Source of the DNA: Corynebacterium accolens
Lineage (GTDB): Bacteria > Actinomycetota > Actinomycetes > Mycobacteriales > Mycobacteriaceae
Direction: 5' to 3'
Length of the DNA: 64,000 bases
Assembly: GCF_023520795.1 (NCBI RefSeq)
Contig: NZ_CP046605.1
Coordinates: 310,001-374,000 of the forward strand
Shown: positions 26,989 to 36,718 of the stretch, in pieces
How positions within the stretch are numbered: the first letter of the stretch is position 1
How the letters are laid out: the number at the start of each line of letters is the position of its first letter
The notes under the pieces: generated by a model
What the model was told of the DNA's origin: nothing
Database searches by the model: none
Seen by the model: only the letters and a program-made list of their open reading frames with translations
Position numbers and translations under genes: made by a program

Positions 26989-28323
26989 ATGAGCGTGCTT
27001 GTTGTGGGAATGTCCCACCAATCGGCACCCGTGGCGTTGCTGGAAAAGTTGAGCATGGACGATGTGGTGCAGCATTCCGCCTGCGGGCAGTTGGTTGATG
27101 CCGAGTCCCTGACTGAGGCGATGATCATTTCCACGTGCAACCGCCTCGAGGTCTACACGGTGACCAATGCCTTCCACACCGGCGTGCAGGACGTCATCCG
27201 GGTGCTTAAGGAAGTCTCCCAGGTCGATGAGGAAGAGCTGCGCAATTACCTCTACGTGCGCTATGCCGATGCCGCCGCGGAACACCTCATGTCCGTTACC
27301 TCCGGCCTGGATTCGATGGTGGTGGGCGAGCAGCAGATCATCGGCCAGGTACGTTCTGCCTACCAGTCCGCCTCCGAGCAGGGCACGGTTGGCCCGCGCA
27401 TCCACGCCTTGGCGCAGTCCGCGCTGCGGGCCGGCAAGCGCGTGCACTCGGAAACGGAGATCGACAAGGCCGGCGTCTCGATGGTGACCTTCGCCTTTGA
27501 CCAGGCACTGCAGCGCCTCGATGCGGAGGATCTGCAGGGCAAGTCCGCGCTCGTGCTGGGTGCTGGGGCAATGGCCTCGCTTGCGGCCACCCACGCGGGC
27601 CGGCTGGGCATTGGCGAGCTGGTGATTGCCAACCGCACCCGCGAGCGCGCCGAGCGCCTTGCCAGCCACGCTGAGGAGGCCGGGGTGCGCACCCGCGTGG
27701 TGGACTTTCAGGACCGCGCCGCCGCGCTTGCCGATGTCGACCTCGCCATCTCCGCCACCGGCGCCGAAGGCTTTACCATCACTGCCGGCGATATCCCGCC
27801 CGCGCACCCGCTGATGCTCATTGACCTCTCCCTCCCGCGCGATATCGATGACGAGGCAACGAAAATCGATGACGTGGACTTGGTCAATATCGAGCGCCTC
27901 AGCAAGTCCCTGTCCGCGGCCGCCACCGACGTCGCGGCCGGCACGAGCCCGCACGAGCAGGCCCGCACCATCGTGGACGAGGAGCTTGCCGCCTATACCT
28001 CCGCCCAGCGCGTGCGTGATGTGGCACCGGCTGTCAGCGCCCTGCACCGCCGCGCGGCGGACCTCGTGGAGTGCGAGGCAGCTCGCCTGCAGCAAAAGCA
28101 CCCGGAGCTAGAGGGCAAGCAGCTTGCCGATGTCCAAGGCGCCCTCAAGCGCGTCGCCGACAAACTGCTGCATGAACCGACGGTGCGGGCGAAGAAGCTG
28201 GCGGCATCAGATAGCAGCTTTAACAGCGAAAATGCCCTGCAGGAGCTTTTTGGCCTGCAGCTGGAAGGCTCCGGCGTTGCCGTGGCCGTCAATGAATTGC
28301 CCACGCTGAATAAGGAGGCGTAA
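26989..28323 (+). CDS. hemA: Glutamyl-tRNA reductase HemA
   Basis: 444 residues from the ATG at 26989, preceded by TGAGGAG. HemA reduces glutamyl-tRNA to glutamate-1-semialdehyde with NADPH, the first step of C5-pathway heme synthesis. The nucleophilic cysteine is C50 in I-I-S-T-C-N-R-L-E-V-Y. The NADPH domain has V-L-G-A-G-A-M-A-S-L-A near 182, and the C-terminal dimerisation helices are complete. It runs straight into hemC (stop codon and hemC start abut), forming the front of the heme operon. Confidence 0.96.
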   Translation: MSVLVVGMSHQSAPVALLEKLSMDDVVQHSACGQLVDAESLTEAMIISTCNRLEVYTVTNAFHTGVQDVIRVLKEVSQVDEEELRNYLYVRYADAAAEHLMSVTSGLDSMVVGEQQIIGQVRSAYQSASEQGTVGPRIHALAQSALRAGKRVHSETEIDKAGVSMVTFAFDQALQRLDAEDLQGKSALVLGAGAMASLAATHAGRLGIGELVIANRTRERAERLASHAEEAGVRTRVVDFQDRAAALADVDLAISATGAEGFTITAGDIPPAHPLMLIDLSLPRDIDDEATKIDDVDLVNIERLSKSLSAAATDVAAGTSPHEQARTIVDEELAAYTSAQRVRDVAPAVSALHRRAADLVECEAARLQQKHPELEGKQLADVQGALKRVADKLLHEPTVRAKKLAASDSSFNSENALQELFGLQLEGSGVAVAVNELPTLNKEA

Positions 28324-29211
28324 ATGTTCCAGATTGGTACCCGTGGCTCCAAGCTCGCCACCACCCAGGCAGGACACGTCCGCGATTGGCTTATCGATGC
28401 CGGATTCGATTCCGAACTCCACATCGTCACCACCGCAGGCGATACCAATATGGCCCCGGTCGAGCGCATCGGCGTGGGCGTATTTACCCAGGCGCTGCGC
28501 GAGGCGCTGTGCCGCGGCGAATGCGATATCGCCGTGCACTCTTTCAAGGACCTGCCCACGGCCGAGGATGACCGCTTCCGCCTGGTCATTCCGCAGCGCC
28601 AGGACAGCCGAGAGGTGCTGGTCGCCCGCGATGGGATGACCCTGATGCAGCTGCCGGAGGGGGCGCGCGTAGGAACCTCGGCGCCGCGCCGCATTTCCCA
28701 ATTGGCCGCCCTGCGCCCGGACCTGGAGATCCGGCCACTGCGCGGCAATATCGATACCCGCATGTCCAAGGTGACCGACGGCGAGCTCGACGCCGTGGTG
28801 CTGGCCTATGCCGGCCTGCTGCGCGGCGGCTACGAGGATCGGGCGAGCGATATTTTCGATCCAGAATTATTCATGCCCGCTCCCGCCCAGGGTGCGCTTG
28901 CCATCGAGGCCGTCGCCGGCACCGAGGCCGCCGCGGCGCTCGACGCTGTTGTCGATGAACAAGCCACCGCCGCAGCCCTCGCCGAGCGCGCCGTTCTCGC
29001 CCGCCTTGAGGCCGGCTGCACCGCGCCCGTGGCCGCCACGTCCCGCTGGAATGGCGATCAGCTCACGGTGCGCGGCGGCGTCTTTGCGCTGGATGGTTCC
29101 CGCCAATTGACCGCCACCGCCTCTGGCACCGCGGCGGAAGCTGCGGAGTTGGGCGCGCGGGTCTCTGATGAGCTTTTCGCCCAAGGCGCGGCCGACCTGC
29201 TGGGTCAGTAA
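28324..29211 (+). CDS. hemC: Hydroxymethylbilane synthase (porphobilinogen deaminase) HemC
   Basis: 295 residues. It joins four porphobilinogen units into hydroxymethylbilane. The dipyrromethane cofactor is attached to C232 in [10 protein letters not shown]. Other family marks are T-R-G-S-K-L-A at 6-12, H-S-F-K-D-L-P-T near 72-79 and G-T-S-A-P-R-R near 117-123. Its ATG directly follows the hemA stop, so the two are co-translated. A 209-bp gap containing a hairpin separates it from hemD. Confidence 0.96.
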   Translation: MFQIGTRGSKLATTQAGHVRDWLIDAGFDSELHIVTTAGDTNMAPVERIGVGVFTQALREALCRGECDIAVHSFKDLPTAEDDRFRLVIPQRQDSREVLVARDGMTLMQLPEGARVGTSAPRRISQLAALRPDLEIRPLRGNIDTRMSKVTDGELDAVVLAYAGLLRGGYEDRASDIFDPELFMPAPAQGALAIEAVAGTEAAAALDAVVDEQATAAALAERAVLARLEAGCTAPVAATSRWNGDQLTVRGGVFALDGSRQLTATASGTAAEAAELGARVSDELFAQGAADLLGQ

Positions 29212-29292
29212 TTTCTACTTTAAGCGCTAATAATTTAAGGTGTAGATACCATAGATCATTTTTTGCAATGATACCCGGCCCCCTTTAAGGGC

Positions 29293-29320
29293 ATCCCAGG
29301 ACGTAGCGCCTGGGATTTTG
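29293..29320 (+). terminator. Hairpin between hemC and hemD
   Basis: ATCCCAGG (29293-29300) pairs with CCTGGGAT (29309-29316), loop ACGTAGCG, followed by TTTG. A second palindrome, CCCTTTAAGGG, lies just before it. This could terminate or attenuate the hemAC transcript before hemD. Confidence 0.5.
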
Positions 29321-29420
29321 GCCGTTATGACCTTGATACCCACCGACGGCGCGGGGAGAAACACTGCAGGCGATCATGTCCGTGTGCGGTGCCGCGGGCC
29401 CAGATCTAGAAAAGAACTTT

Positions 29421-31097
29421 ATGAGCAATGCTGTGTCAGACACCCAGTTGGGCAAGATCGTCTTCGTGGGCGCTGGTCCGGGAAACCCAGACCTGCTGAC
29501 CGTCCGCGCCCGCGAAGTTCTGGCCAATAACGCTATCGCCGTGGCCGATCCGCAGGTCATGCAGGGCGTGCGCGATGCAGTCGCCACCGCGCTGCCCGTC
29601 CCGCAAGAGCTGTTGGATGCCGCGGAAGAGGAATACGCGCAGATGTGCGCCGATGCCAAGGCCAAGGGCGCGCGCCGCAAGCCGCCCCGCCCGCCGGCAC
29701 CGACCGCCGCGGTGGTCTACGCACCGGGCGAGGACATCGTAAACCAGCTGCGCGAGTGCCTTGCCGAGGCCGATGGCGAGGACGTCATCCGCCTCGTGAC
29801 CGGCAACCCGCTCAACCGTGAATCCATCAAGGCCGAAATCAACGCCGTGGCCTCCGCCGGCCTGGAATTCCAGGTCGTGCCGGGCATGTCCCTGCCCTCA
29901 ACCGTGCCGTCTTTTGCCGGGCTGGCCCTGGGCTCGACGTACACGGAGGCTGATGTCACCGATGGTGCCGACTGGGACGCGCTCGCCAATGCCACCCAGC
30001 CCATCGTTTTGCAGGCCACCAAGGATGACCTCGCGGAGATTTCCACCGAGCTGCAGCAGCGCGGCATGCCGGCGGAAACCGAGGCGTTTGTGACCGTCCA
30101 CGGCACCACGCGCCTGCAGCGCACGTATGAGGCAACGCTGGGGACCATCGCCAAGCTGGATGCGGACTTGTCCGGCCCGCTGGTGGTTACACTCGGCCGC
30201 AGCATCGATGACCGCACCAAGTACTCGTGGTGGGAAAACCGCCCGCTCTACGGCTGGCGCGTGCTGGTGCCGCGCACCAAGGAACAGGCCGGGCCCATGT
30301 CCGCGCGCCTGGCCGGCTACGGCGCCATCCCGCAGAACGTGCCGACGATTTCCATCGAGCCGCCGCGCAACCCGGCGCAGATGGACCGCGCCATCAAGGG
30401 CATCGTCGAGGGTCGCTACAAGTGGATCGTCTTTACCTCCGTCAACGCCGTGACCGCCGTGTGGGATAAGATTTCCCAGCTCGGCCTGGACGCGCGCGAT
30501 TTCGCCGGCGTGCACCTCGCCGCCGTGGGCACCAAGACCGCCGATGCCATCCGCGCCAAGGGCATGGTGCCGGAGCTTCTGCCGCACAAGAAGAAGCAAA
30601 ACGCCGAGGGTTTACTTGACGTGTTCCCAAACTACGTTGAGGATATCGACGCGGTCAGCCGCGTGCTCCTGCCGCGCACCGATATCGCCGCCGACACGCT
30701 TGTCGATGGCCTCCAAGCCCTCCAGTGGGACGTCGATGACGTCGTGGCCTACCGTACCGTGCGCGCCGCCCCGCCCTCGGCAGAAATCCGCGACATGATC
30801 AAGACCGGCGGCTTCGACGCCGTGGCCTTTACCTCCGGATCCACCGTGCGCAACCTGGTGGGCATTGCCGGCAAGCCGCACCAGCGGACGATCATTGCGT
30901 GCATCGGGCCATCGGCAAGCGCAGCAGCAGAAGAGCTGGGCCTGCGCGTCGATGTCGTGCCGGATGTTGCGGACGTGCCCGCGCTTGTCGATGCCCTCGC
31001 CAGCCACGTCGCCGCCCTCCGCGCCGCCGGTAACTTGCCCGCGCCTCGCAAGAAGCGTCGCGCGCGCAAGAAGACTACTAAGGTCGAGAAGGCGTAA
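29421..31097 (+). CDS. hemD: Fused uroporphyrinogen methyltransferase-like / uroporphyrinogen-III synthase (HemD)
   Basis: 558 residues from the ATG at 29421. The N-terminal half (to about 255) follows the SUMT/CobA layout: G-K-I-V-F-V-G-A-G-P-G-N-P-D-L-L-T near 11-27 and V-P-G-M-S-L-P-S near 155. The C-terminal half (about 270-520) is HemD, which cyclises hydroxymethylbilane to uroporphyrinogen III; it contains W-R-V-L-V-P-R-T and the F-T-S-V-N-A-V motif. Actinobacteria such as M. tuberculosis carry the same fusion. The usual D-A/R-L-V-S loop of active methyltransferases is altered (E-V-L-A-N-N-A), so the first domain may be inactive. Confidence 0.88.
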   Translation: MSNAVSDTQLGKIVFVGAGPGNPDLLTVRAREVLANNAIAVADPQVMQGVRDAVATALPVPQELLDAAEEEYAQMCADAKAKGARRKPPRPPAPTAAVVYAPGEDIVNQLRECLAEADGEDVIRLVTGNPLNRESIKAEINAVASAGLEFQVVPGMSLPSTVPSFAGLALGSTYTEADVTDGADWDALANATQPIVLQATKDDLAEISTELQQRGMPAETEAFVTVHGTTRLQRTYEATLGTIAKLDADLSGPLVVTLGRSIDDRTKYSWWENRPLYGWRVLVPRTKEQAGPMSARLAGYGAIPQNVPTISIEPPRNPAQMDRAIKGIVEGRYKWIVFTSVNAVTAVWDKISQLGLDARDFAGVHLAAVGTKTADAIRAKGMVPELLPHKKKQNAEGLLDVFPNYVEDIDAVSRVLLPRTDIAADTLVDGLQALQWDVDDVVAYRTVRAAPPSAEIRDMIKTGGFDAVAFTSGSTVRNLVGIAGKPHQRTIIACIGPSASAAAEELGLRVDVVPDVADVPALVDALASHVAALRAAGNLPAPRKKRRARKKTTKVEKA

Positions 31098-31126
31098 GTT
31101 TTTAGTCTCGCTCTAAGGAGTACCCA

Positions 31127-32110
31127 ATGAGCTCATTTCCTGCCCGCCGCCCCCGCCGCCTGCGCTCCACGCCGCAGATGCGCAACCTCGTGGCCGAAAC
31201 CACGCTGCGCCCATCGGATCTGATTCTGCCGATGTTTATCGCAGACGGCCTCGATGAGCCGAATGAGATTTCCTCCATGCCCGGCGTGTACCAGCACACC
31301 TTTGACTCGCTGCGCCGCGCGACCGAAGAGGCCCTCGAGGCCGGCGTTACCTGCGTGGACCTCTTCGGCGTTCCGCTGGAAAAGGACAAGGACGCCACCG
31401 GCTCCGTGGCCTGGAATCCCGACGGCATTTTGAACCGCGGCATTGCCGCCCTGCGCGAGGAATTTGGCGATGACCTCATCATCATGGCCGATACCTGCCT
31501 CGACGAGTTCACCTCGCACGGGCACTGCGGCGTCCTCGATGACCAGGGCCGCGTGCTTAACGATGAATCCGTCCAGCTCTACCAAAAGATGGCCCGCTCC
31601 CAGGCCGAAGCCGGCGCGCAGATCATTTCGCCGTCTGGCATGATGGACGGCCAGGTTGCCGCCATCCGCGCCGACCTCGATGAAGCCGGGCGCGATGACG
31701 TCTCCATCATGGCCTACTCCGCGAAGTACGCCTCCGCCTTCTTCGGCCCCTTCCGCGAGGCCGTCGGCTCTTCCCTCGAGGGCGACCGCCGCACCTACCA
31801 GCAGGACCCGCGCAACTTCCGCGAATCCCTGCTGGAGGCCGAGCTCGATATCGAGGAAGGCGCCGACTTCGTGATGGTCAAGCCGGGCTTGCCGTATTTG
31901 GATGTCTTGTCCGCAATCGCGGAGACCTCCTCGGTACCCGTCGCCGTGTACCAGGTCTCCGGCGAGTACGCGATGATCAAGACCGGCGCCGCCAACGGCT
32001 GGGTCGATGGCGAGGCCATCATGCTCGAGTCGCTCACCGCCTTCAAGCGCGCCGGTGCCGACCAGATCCTGACGTACTTCGCCACCGAAGCCGCACGCCT
32101 GCTCAAGTAA
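31127..32110 (+). CDS. hemB: Delta-aminolevulinic acid dehydratase (porphobilinogen synthase) HemB
   Basis: 327 residues, with an AAGGAG site before the ATG. It condenses two 5-aminolevulinate molecules to porphobilinogen. The two active lysines are K200 (M-A-Y-S-A-K-Y-A-S) and K252 (V-M-V-K-P-G-L-P-Y). In the metal-binding stretch, [13 protein letters not shown], there are cysteines at 124 and 134 but Asp at the middle position, so it is neither the classic three-cysteine zinc type nor the all-Asp magnesium type. It lies 29 bp after hemD. Confidence 0.95.
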   Translation: MSSFPARRPRRLRSTPQMRNLVAETTLRPSDLILPMFIADGLDEPNEISSMPGVYQHTFDSLRRATEEALEAGVTCVDLFGVPLEKDKDATGSVAWNPDGILNRGIAALREEFGDDLIIMADTCLDEFTSHGHCGVLDDQGRVLNDESVQLYQKMARSQAEAGAQIISPSGMMDGQVAAIRADLDEAGRDDVSIMAYSAKYASAFFGPFREAVGSSLEGDRRTYQQDPRNFRESLLEAELDIEEGADFVMVKPGLPYLDVLSAIAETSSVPVAVYQVSGEYAMIKTGAANGWVDGEAIMLESLTAFKRAGADQILTYFATEAARLLK

Positions 32111-32119
32111 AGGATTCTT

Positions 32120-33196
32120 GTGACACAGCCTTCTTCTCGTCCGACGCCGCCGCCCGCGTCGCCGGAGCCGGGCAACCCAGGCCCACAGCCAGGCGACCCG
32201 CGACCACAGCACGGTCAACAGGAGCCGCAGCCGGGTGCTCCAGGGGCACAGCCCGAAGATCCGCGTGGCCAGCAGGGGCAACAACCCGGAACCCCGGGGC
32301 CGCAGCGCGATAAGCAGCGTGAGCCTCAACGAGAATCGCGGCCCAAGCCGCAGCCCGGCAAACCGCGCGGCCAGAAGGAGCCGCAGCCGGGCAAACCGCA
32401 GAACCAGCGAAACCAGCGCGGGAAGCCGAGCCCGAATCAAACTGGCGGTGGCCGGCAGGGAGGCAAGGACGCGAAGGGCGGTTCCAAGCGCCCCGAGACC
32501 GTGGTCTACATGTTGTGGCTATGGCTGGGCGTCGTCGTCGGCGAGACCGTCCACCAGATCCTCAACGTGGTGCTGACCCTGCTCAACCACGATGTGCTCA
32601 TGGCGCAGGCCAAGCAGATGGTCGAAAGCGCCTCGGGGGGCGAGGACGGCGAAGAGGTATCGGATTCCTTTATTGAAATGGCCGCCTATGGATCGGTGGC
32701 GCTGTCGGCAGCCATTGCCATCGGCGTGCTGGTGCTGCTGCTGTTTTTGCTGAAGTCGCTGGCAGAGCCATCAAAACGCGCGGGCACCTCGCGCCGCATC
32801 TGGTTCGCCTTTTCCATTTACTTCGGTTTCCGCATCCTTCTGACCTTCATAGTCACGCCCGCGGGTGCCGACGTCCCCGACTGGCTCTTCGCTGCCGACG
32901 GCATGGTGCAAATCCTGGTCGGCGTCGCCGCCGTACTGGGTCTCATCTTCTCCATTAAGCCCGACACCCTTGACTACACCGGCGAGCTCGAGCAAATGCG
33001 CGAGCTGGAAAAGGAACTCGAGCAGGCGCGCCGCGATAAAGAACGCGAGAAGCGCGAAAAGCAGGAAGCCAAGGAGAAGGGCGTCAAAGAGAAGGACGCC
33101 AAGCAAAAGGACCCCAAGGGTAAAGGCGGCCGCAATCAGTCTCCGCGGAATTCCGCCTCCCACAACAGGGGCGATGACGACAGGGTCAACCGATGA
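32120..33196 (+). CDS. Membrane protein with disordered Pro/Gln-rich N-terminus and charged tail
   Basis: 358 residues from GTG 32120, preceded by AAAGGA. Residues 1-125 are rich in Pro, Gly, Gln and Arg (repeats like P-Q-P-G-K/D). Four hydrophobic segments follow at about 130-150, 190-215, 232-250 and 255-280. The last 80 residues are a charged, probably coiled-coil region rich in Lys and Glu. The architecture matches corynebacterial proteins found inside the heme cluster, but no function is known. It overlaps the next gene by 4 bp (ATGA). Confidence 0.65.
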   Translation: MTQPSSRPTPPPASPEPGNPGPQPGDPRPQHGQQEPQPGAPGAQPEDPRGQQGQQPGTPGPQRDKQREPQRESRPKPQPGKPRGQKEPQPGKPQNQRNQRGKPSPNQTGGGRQGGKDAKGGSKRPETVVYMLWLWLGVVVGETVHQILNVVLTLLNHDVLMAQAKQMVESASGGEDGEEVSDSFIEMAAYGSVALSAAIAIGVLVLLLFLLKSLAEPSKRAGTSRRIWFAFSIYFGFRILLTFIVTPAGADVPDWLFAADGMVQILVGVAAVLGLIFSIKPDTLDYTGELEQMRELEKELEQARRDKEREKREKQEAKEKGVKEKDAKQKDPKGKGGRNQSPRNSASHNRGDDDRVNR

Positions 33197-33747
33197 CCAG
33201 CATGTTCCCCGGCCACGGCCGGCGCGATGATGACCAGAACGGCGGTTCTGCGGATAAGAATCATCGCCCAGGGCCTCGCGACTATAACCGCCCTGTGCAG
33301 CACACCACCCAGGATCAAGACTTGTCCGTGTGGCCGCGCCCGCTCCAGTGGGCGTATTGGGTTCTCGTTGTTGCCGCCGTCATCATGCTGGTCAGTGGCA
33401 TGGTCGGCATCTTCGGCGGAGGCGGCGAGCAGATGGAGCCCTCGGATTCGCGCGTCGCCGAGTACGTGCGGTCGAACCGCCTATTCGTCGCGGTATTTAA
33501 TATCATCGGTGCAATCATTCTGGCGCTCTTTTCCGCGCAACTCGCCAACGGATCGAAGTGGGCGCGCCGCATTATTTCCGTTGTCATTGCGATTGCCCTC
33601 TTCTTCAATATCGCAGCCCTGGCGCTTGGTATCGGCGGGCTTGGCTTATTGGTTATCGCCGTGACGCTGCTTATCGCGGTGGTTCTGCTCTTCCGGCCCC
33701 AGTCCAATCGGTTTATCGCCCACCGCAGCCTCCACGGGCGGGGCTGA
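33193..33747 (+). CDS. Small four-helix membrane protein, unknown function
   Basis: 184 residues; its ATG overlaps the upstream stop. A charged N-terminus (His, Asp, Arg) of about 50 residues is followed by hydrophobic segments near 55-78, 100-120, 124-145 and 148-165. Translational coupling with the preceding membrane gene suggests the two proteins act together. I see no catalytic motif. Confidence 0.65.
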   Translation: MTSMFPGHGRRDDDQNGGSADKNHRPGPRDYNRPVQHTTQDQDLSVWPRPLQWAYWVLVVAAVIMLVSGMVGIFGGGGEQMEPSDSRVAEYVRSNRLFVAVFNIIGAIILALFSAQLANGSKWARRIISVVIAIALFFNIAALALGIGGLGLLVIAVTLLIAVVLLFRPQSNRFIAHRSLHGRG

Positions 33748-33864
33748 CGGGCGCTGATCGCAGGGCTAGCGCGCAAGCCGAGGCGCCATTGACACGCATG
33801 AAGCGCGCGGGCAAAGGCGCGGCAAATTAGCCCCTGCTCCAACTTTTGATTCATAATGAGGGGT

Positions 33865-34899
33865 ATGTCTCGACTTAACCGCGCCCCCATTATCGACGCC
33901 GCCCTCGGCCGCACCCCCTCCCGCCCACCAGTGTGGTTGATGCGTCAAGCTGGTCGCTCCCTGCCGGAGTACCGCGCCGCCCGCGAGGGCATCAGCATGC
34001 TGGAGTCTTGCTTCATGCCGGAACTCCTCGCAGAAATCACCCTGCAACCGGTGCGCCGCCACGACGTGGACGCTGCCATTCTCTTTTCCGATATCGTGGT
34101 CCCACTCAAGGCCGCCGGTGTCAACGTCGACATCGTGCCCGGCCGCGGGCCGGTGATGGAGAAGGCGGTGAGGGAGAAGGGGGACATCGGCAAGCTGCCT
34201 ATTTTGGAAGCCGACGTGCCCGAAGTTGCCCAAGGCATTGCGGGAATCCTCGGCGAGCTTACCGAGACCCAAGCGCTTATCGGTTTCGTCGGCGCGCCAT
34301 TTACCCTGGCTAGCTACCTTATCGAGGGCGGGCCGTCCAAGAACCACGAGCGCACCAAGGCGCTCATGCACGCCGAGCCCGAGACGTGGCACATGCTCAT
34401 GCGCCGGCTCGTGCCCACGATCATTAACTTCCTGCGGGTGCAAGTCGATGCCGGCATCGACGCCATGCAGCTTTTCGATTCCTGGGCCGGCTACCTCAAC
34501 GAGCGCGACTACCGCGAGTTCGTGCTGCCATATTCGCAGGAAATTCTGGCCAGCGTTGACATTCCGCGCATCCACTTCGGCGTGGGCACCGGGGAGCTGC
34601 TACAGGCGATGTCCGAAGCTGGCTCCGAGGTCATGGGCGTGGATTACCGCGTGGCCATGGACGCCGCCGCGCAGCGCGTGAATTCGCGCGTGCTGCAGGG
34701 CAACCTCGACCCAGCGCTGCTTTTTGCCGGCGACGATGCCGTGCGCCAGGCCGTGCGCACCATCCGCGGCGAGGTCGAGCGCGCCCAGCAGTGCGGCGAT
34801 ATCGACACCCACATCTGGAACCTTGGGCACGGGGTGCTGCCCACCACCGACGCGGAGGCCATCACCCGCGCCGTATCCATCATTCACGAGGAGGGCTAA
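33865..34899 (+). CDS. hemE: Uroporphyrinogen decarboxylase HemE
   Basis: 344 residues from the ATG at 33865; an in-frame ATG at 33856 lacks a ribosome binding site. It removes four carboxyl groups from uroporphyrinogen III to give coproporphyrinogen III. The signature P-V-W-L-M-R-Q-A-G-R-S-L-P-E-Y is present near 21-35, and the conserved D in F-S-D-I-V-V-P-L near 76-83. Y-L-I-E-G-G-P-S-K near 150 is also typical. Its stop directly precedes the hemY ATG. Confidence 0.95.
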   Translation: MSRLNRAPIIDAALGRTPSRPPVWLMRQAGRSLPEYRAAREGISMLESCFMPELLAEITLQPVRRHDVDAAILFSDIVVPLKAAGVNVDIVPGRGPVMEKAVREKGDIGKLPILEADVPEVAQGIAGILGELTETQALIGFVGAPFTLASYLIEGGPSKNHERTKALMHAEPETWHMLMRRLVPTIINFLRVQVDAGIDAMQLFDSWAGYLNERDYREFVLPYSQEILASVDIPRIHFGVGTGELLQAMSEAGSEVMGVDYRVAMDAAAQRVNSRVLQGNLDPALLFAGDDAVRQAVRTIRGEVERAQQCGDIDTHIWNLGHGVLPTTDAEAITRAVSIIHEEG

Positions 34900-36282
34900 A
34901 TGCGTATTGCCATCATCGGTGCCGGTCTCGCCGGCCTTACCGCCGCTTACGAACTGCGCGATCACGATGTCGAGGTTTTCGAGGCCGCCGGGCGCATCGG
35001 CGGGAAGCTGTATTCCGTGCCTTTTAATGACGGCCCCACCGACATGGGTGCCGAGGCTTTCCTCGCCCGTCGGCGCGATGCCGTGGAGTTCTTCCACGCC
35101 CTCGGCCTTGCCGGGAGTTTAGTTGACCCGTCAGGTTTGCGCTCGCTGGTCTACAGCGGGGAGCTCAAGGCCCTGCCGCAGGGCGGGGTGATGGGCATTC
35201 CGTCGCATTCCGCGCCGGTTGCGCACCTGGTTTCGGAAGAGACGGCGCGGCGCATCGATAACGAGCAGCCCTTCGAGTGGACCGTGGGCGGCGACGTTTC
35301 GGTCGGTGAGTTGGTGCGTCAACAATACGGCGGCGACCTGGTGGACCGCGTTGTTTCCGCGCTGCTGGGCGGGGTGTACTCGTGCACCGCCGATGACCTG
35401 GGCCTGCGCGCCACCATCCCCACGCTTGCCGATGCCCTCGATTCCCTCGCCGCCTCCCGCCCCGTCACCCTTTCTGCGGCCGTGCGCTCCCTTGAGGAAG
35501 CCCGCGCGGATAACCCCAGCGGTTCCGGGCCCGTTTTCCAGACCTTCCGCGGCGGCTACGCCGAACTCTATGAGACCCTGGCCGAAAAATCCCGCGCCAA
35601 GATTTTCGTTGACACGTTCATTTCTGGCATCTCGCGCGAGGGCGATAAGTTCCGCCTCACCGGTGCGCCAGGCGATACCGCGCCCTTCGACCGCGTGCTG
35701 GTAGCTACACCAGCACCGACCGCCGCGCGCCTGCTGCCCAAGGTGGCTCCGGATGCGGCGACGCGGTTGAAGGGGGTGAAGCTGGCGGCATCGGCAGTCG
35801 TGGGCCTCAAATTCGAGTCTGACACCGATCCCTCCGGCACCGCGCTGCCACAAAACTCCGGCATCCTCGTCGCCACCGACCAAGATGACGTGCACGCAAA
35901 GGCGTTTACGTTGTCGTCGCGCAAGTGGCCGCACCTGGCAGAGCGCGGCGGGGCGCTGGTGCGCGCCTCGTTCGGCCGGTTCGGCGACGACGCCATCGTC
36001 CGCGCCGAAGAAGACGACCTCGTGGACTACGCCCTCGATGACCTGCAACACCTGACTGGCTTCGACGGCCGCGCGGCTGGCGTTGCCGAAATCTTCACCC
36101 AACGCTGGTTCGGCGGCCTGCCGCGCTTTGACGCCACCCACCTCGACACCGTGGCCGCCGTGCGCGATGCCTTGTCCCAGTCCTCAGGCGTCGACGTTAC
36201 GGGGGCTTGGGCCGGCGGCGTGGGCGTGCCTGCAGTCATCGCAGATGCGCGCGCTTCCGCCGCACGCATCGCTAGCAGCTAG
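34900..36282 (+). CDS. hemY: Protoporphyrinogen/coproporphyrinogen oxidase HemY (CgoX)
   Basis: 460 residues, starting at the base after the hemE stop. An N-terminal FAD loop (I-A-I-I-G-A-G-L-A-G-L-T-A-A-Y-E-L) and G-R-I-G-G-K-L near 42 mark the flavin amine oxidase fold. The C-terminus also has the FAD contact region (A-G-G-V-G-V-P-A-V-I). In Actinobacteria this oxygen-dependent enzyme usually oxidises coproporphyrinogen III to coproporphyrin III in the coproporphyrin-dependent route; the sequence alone does not prove which substrate is used. hemQ and hemH are not next to it here. Confidence 0.92.
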   Translation: MRIAIIGAGLAGLTAAYELRDHDVEVFEAAGRIGGKLYSVPFNDGPTDMGAEAFLARRRDAVEFFHALGLAGSLVDPSGLRSLVYSGELKALPQGGVMGIPSHSAPVAHLVSEETARRIDNEQPFEWTVGGDVSVGELVRQQYGGDLVDRVVSALLGGVYSCTADDLGLRATIPTLADALDSLAASRPVTLSAAVRSLEEARADNPSGSGPVFQTFRGGYAELYETLAEKSRAKIFVDTFISGISREGDKFRLTGAPGDTAPFDRVLVATPAPTAARLLPKVAPDAATRLKGVKLAASAVVGLKFESDTDPSGTALPQNSGILVATDQDDVHAKAFTLSSRKWPHLAERGGALVRASFGRFGDDAIVRAEEDDLVDYALDDLQHLTGFDGRAAGVAEIFTQRWFGGLPRFDATHLDTVAAVRDALSQSSGVDVTGAWAGGVGVPAVIADARASAARIASS

Positions 36283-36718
36283 CTCGCACGGCGGGGATCC
36301 GCATCTAGCATCAGAACCTGGTCTCGGCTGCAACTAGCGCCGGCTGCAACTGGCGCCGGTTGCAACTGGCGCCGGTTGCAGCTAGCGAAGTCGGTGGCTG
36401 ACGCTGCCGGTAGTTAAGAATCGCCGGCGGTCCCGTACTTGAACCGCGACGCGGTCCGGAGCTGGAGCGAATCGGTTTTGGGCATGCCTAAACAGGCAGC
36501 AGGGTTACTGCTGCCTGAACAGGCGCTTGCGGGTGACTCCGCGCGTGCGGAAACCTGACATGCGCGTAGATAACCGGCATGCGCGAGGACACGTCCCTCG
36601 GCAGGGAATGGCGGCGGGCCCTGGGCGCTAGGTTCCAGTGCTGGGAACCGGTGTTAGGAACCAGCGCTACGGGGCAGTGCCGAAAGTCCGTGCTGGGGGG
36701 CTATGCTAGGCGCTAGCA
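36283..36718. other. 436-bp intergenic region with tandem repeats and a hairpin
   Basis: No credible gene is seen between the convergent hemY and HNH endonuclease genes. It holds a short tandem repeat (36326-36387), a perfect 10-bp hairpin (CAGGCAGCAG at 36493-36502 with CTGCTGCCTG at 36508-36517, 5-nt loop), two direct CATGCGCG copies near 36560-36590, and repeated GGTTCC/GGAACC words near 36630-36663. The hairpin could end transcription from either side, although no T tract follows. Confidence 0.7.
36326..36387. repeat. Tandem 16-bp repeat, nearly four units
   Basis: Units GGCTGCAACTAGCGCC (36326), GGCTGCAACTGGCGCC (36342), GGTTGCAACTGGCGCC (36358) and a partial GGTTGCAGCTAGCG (36374) follow without spacers. 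Each unit contains near-palindromic TGCAAC and GGCGCC words. Copy number may vary between strains. Confidence 0.9.
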
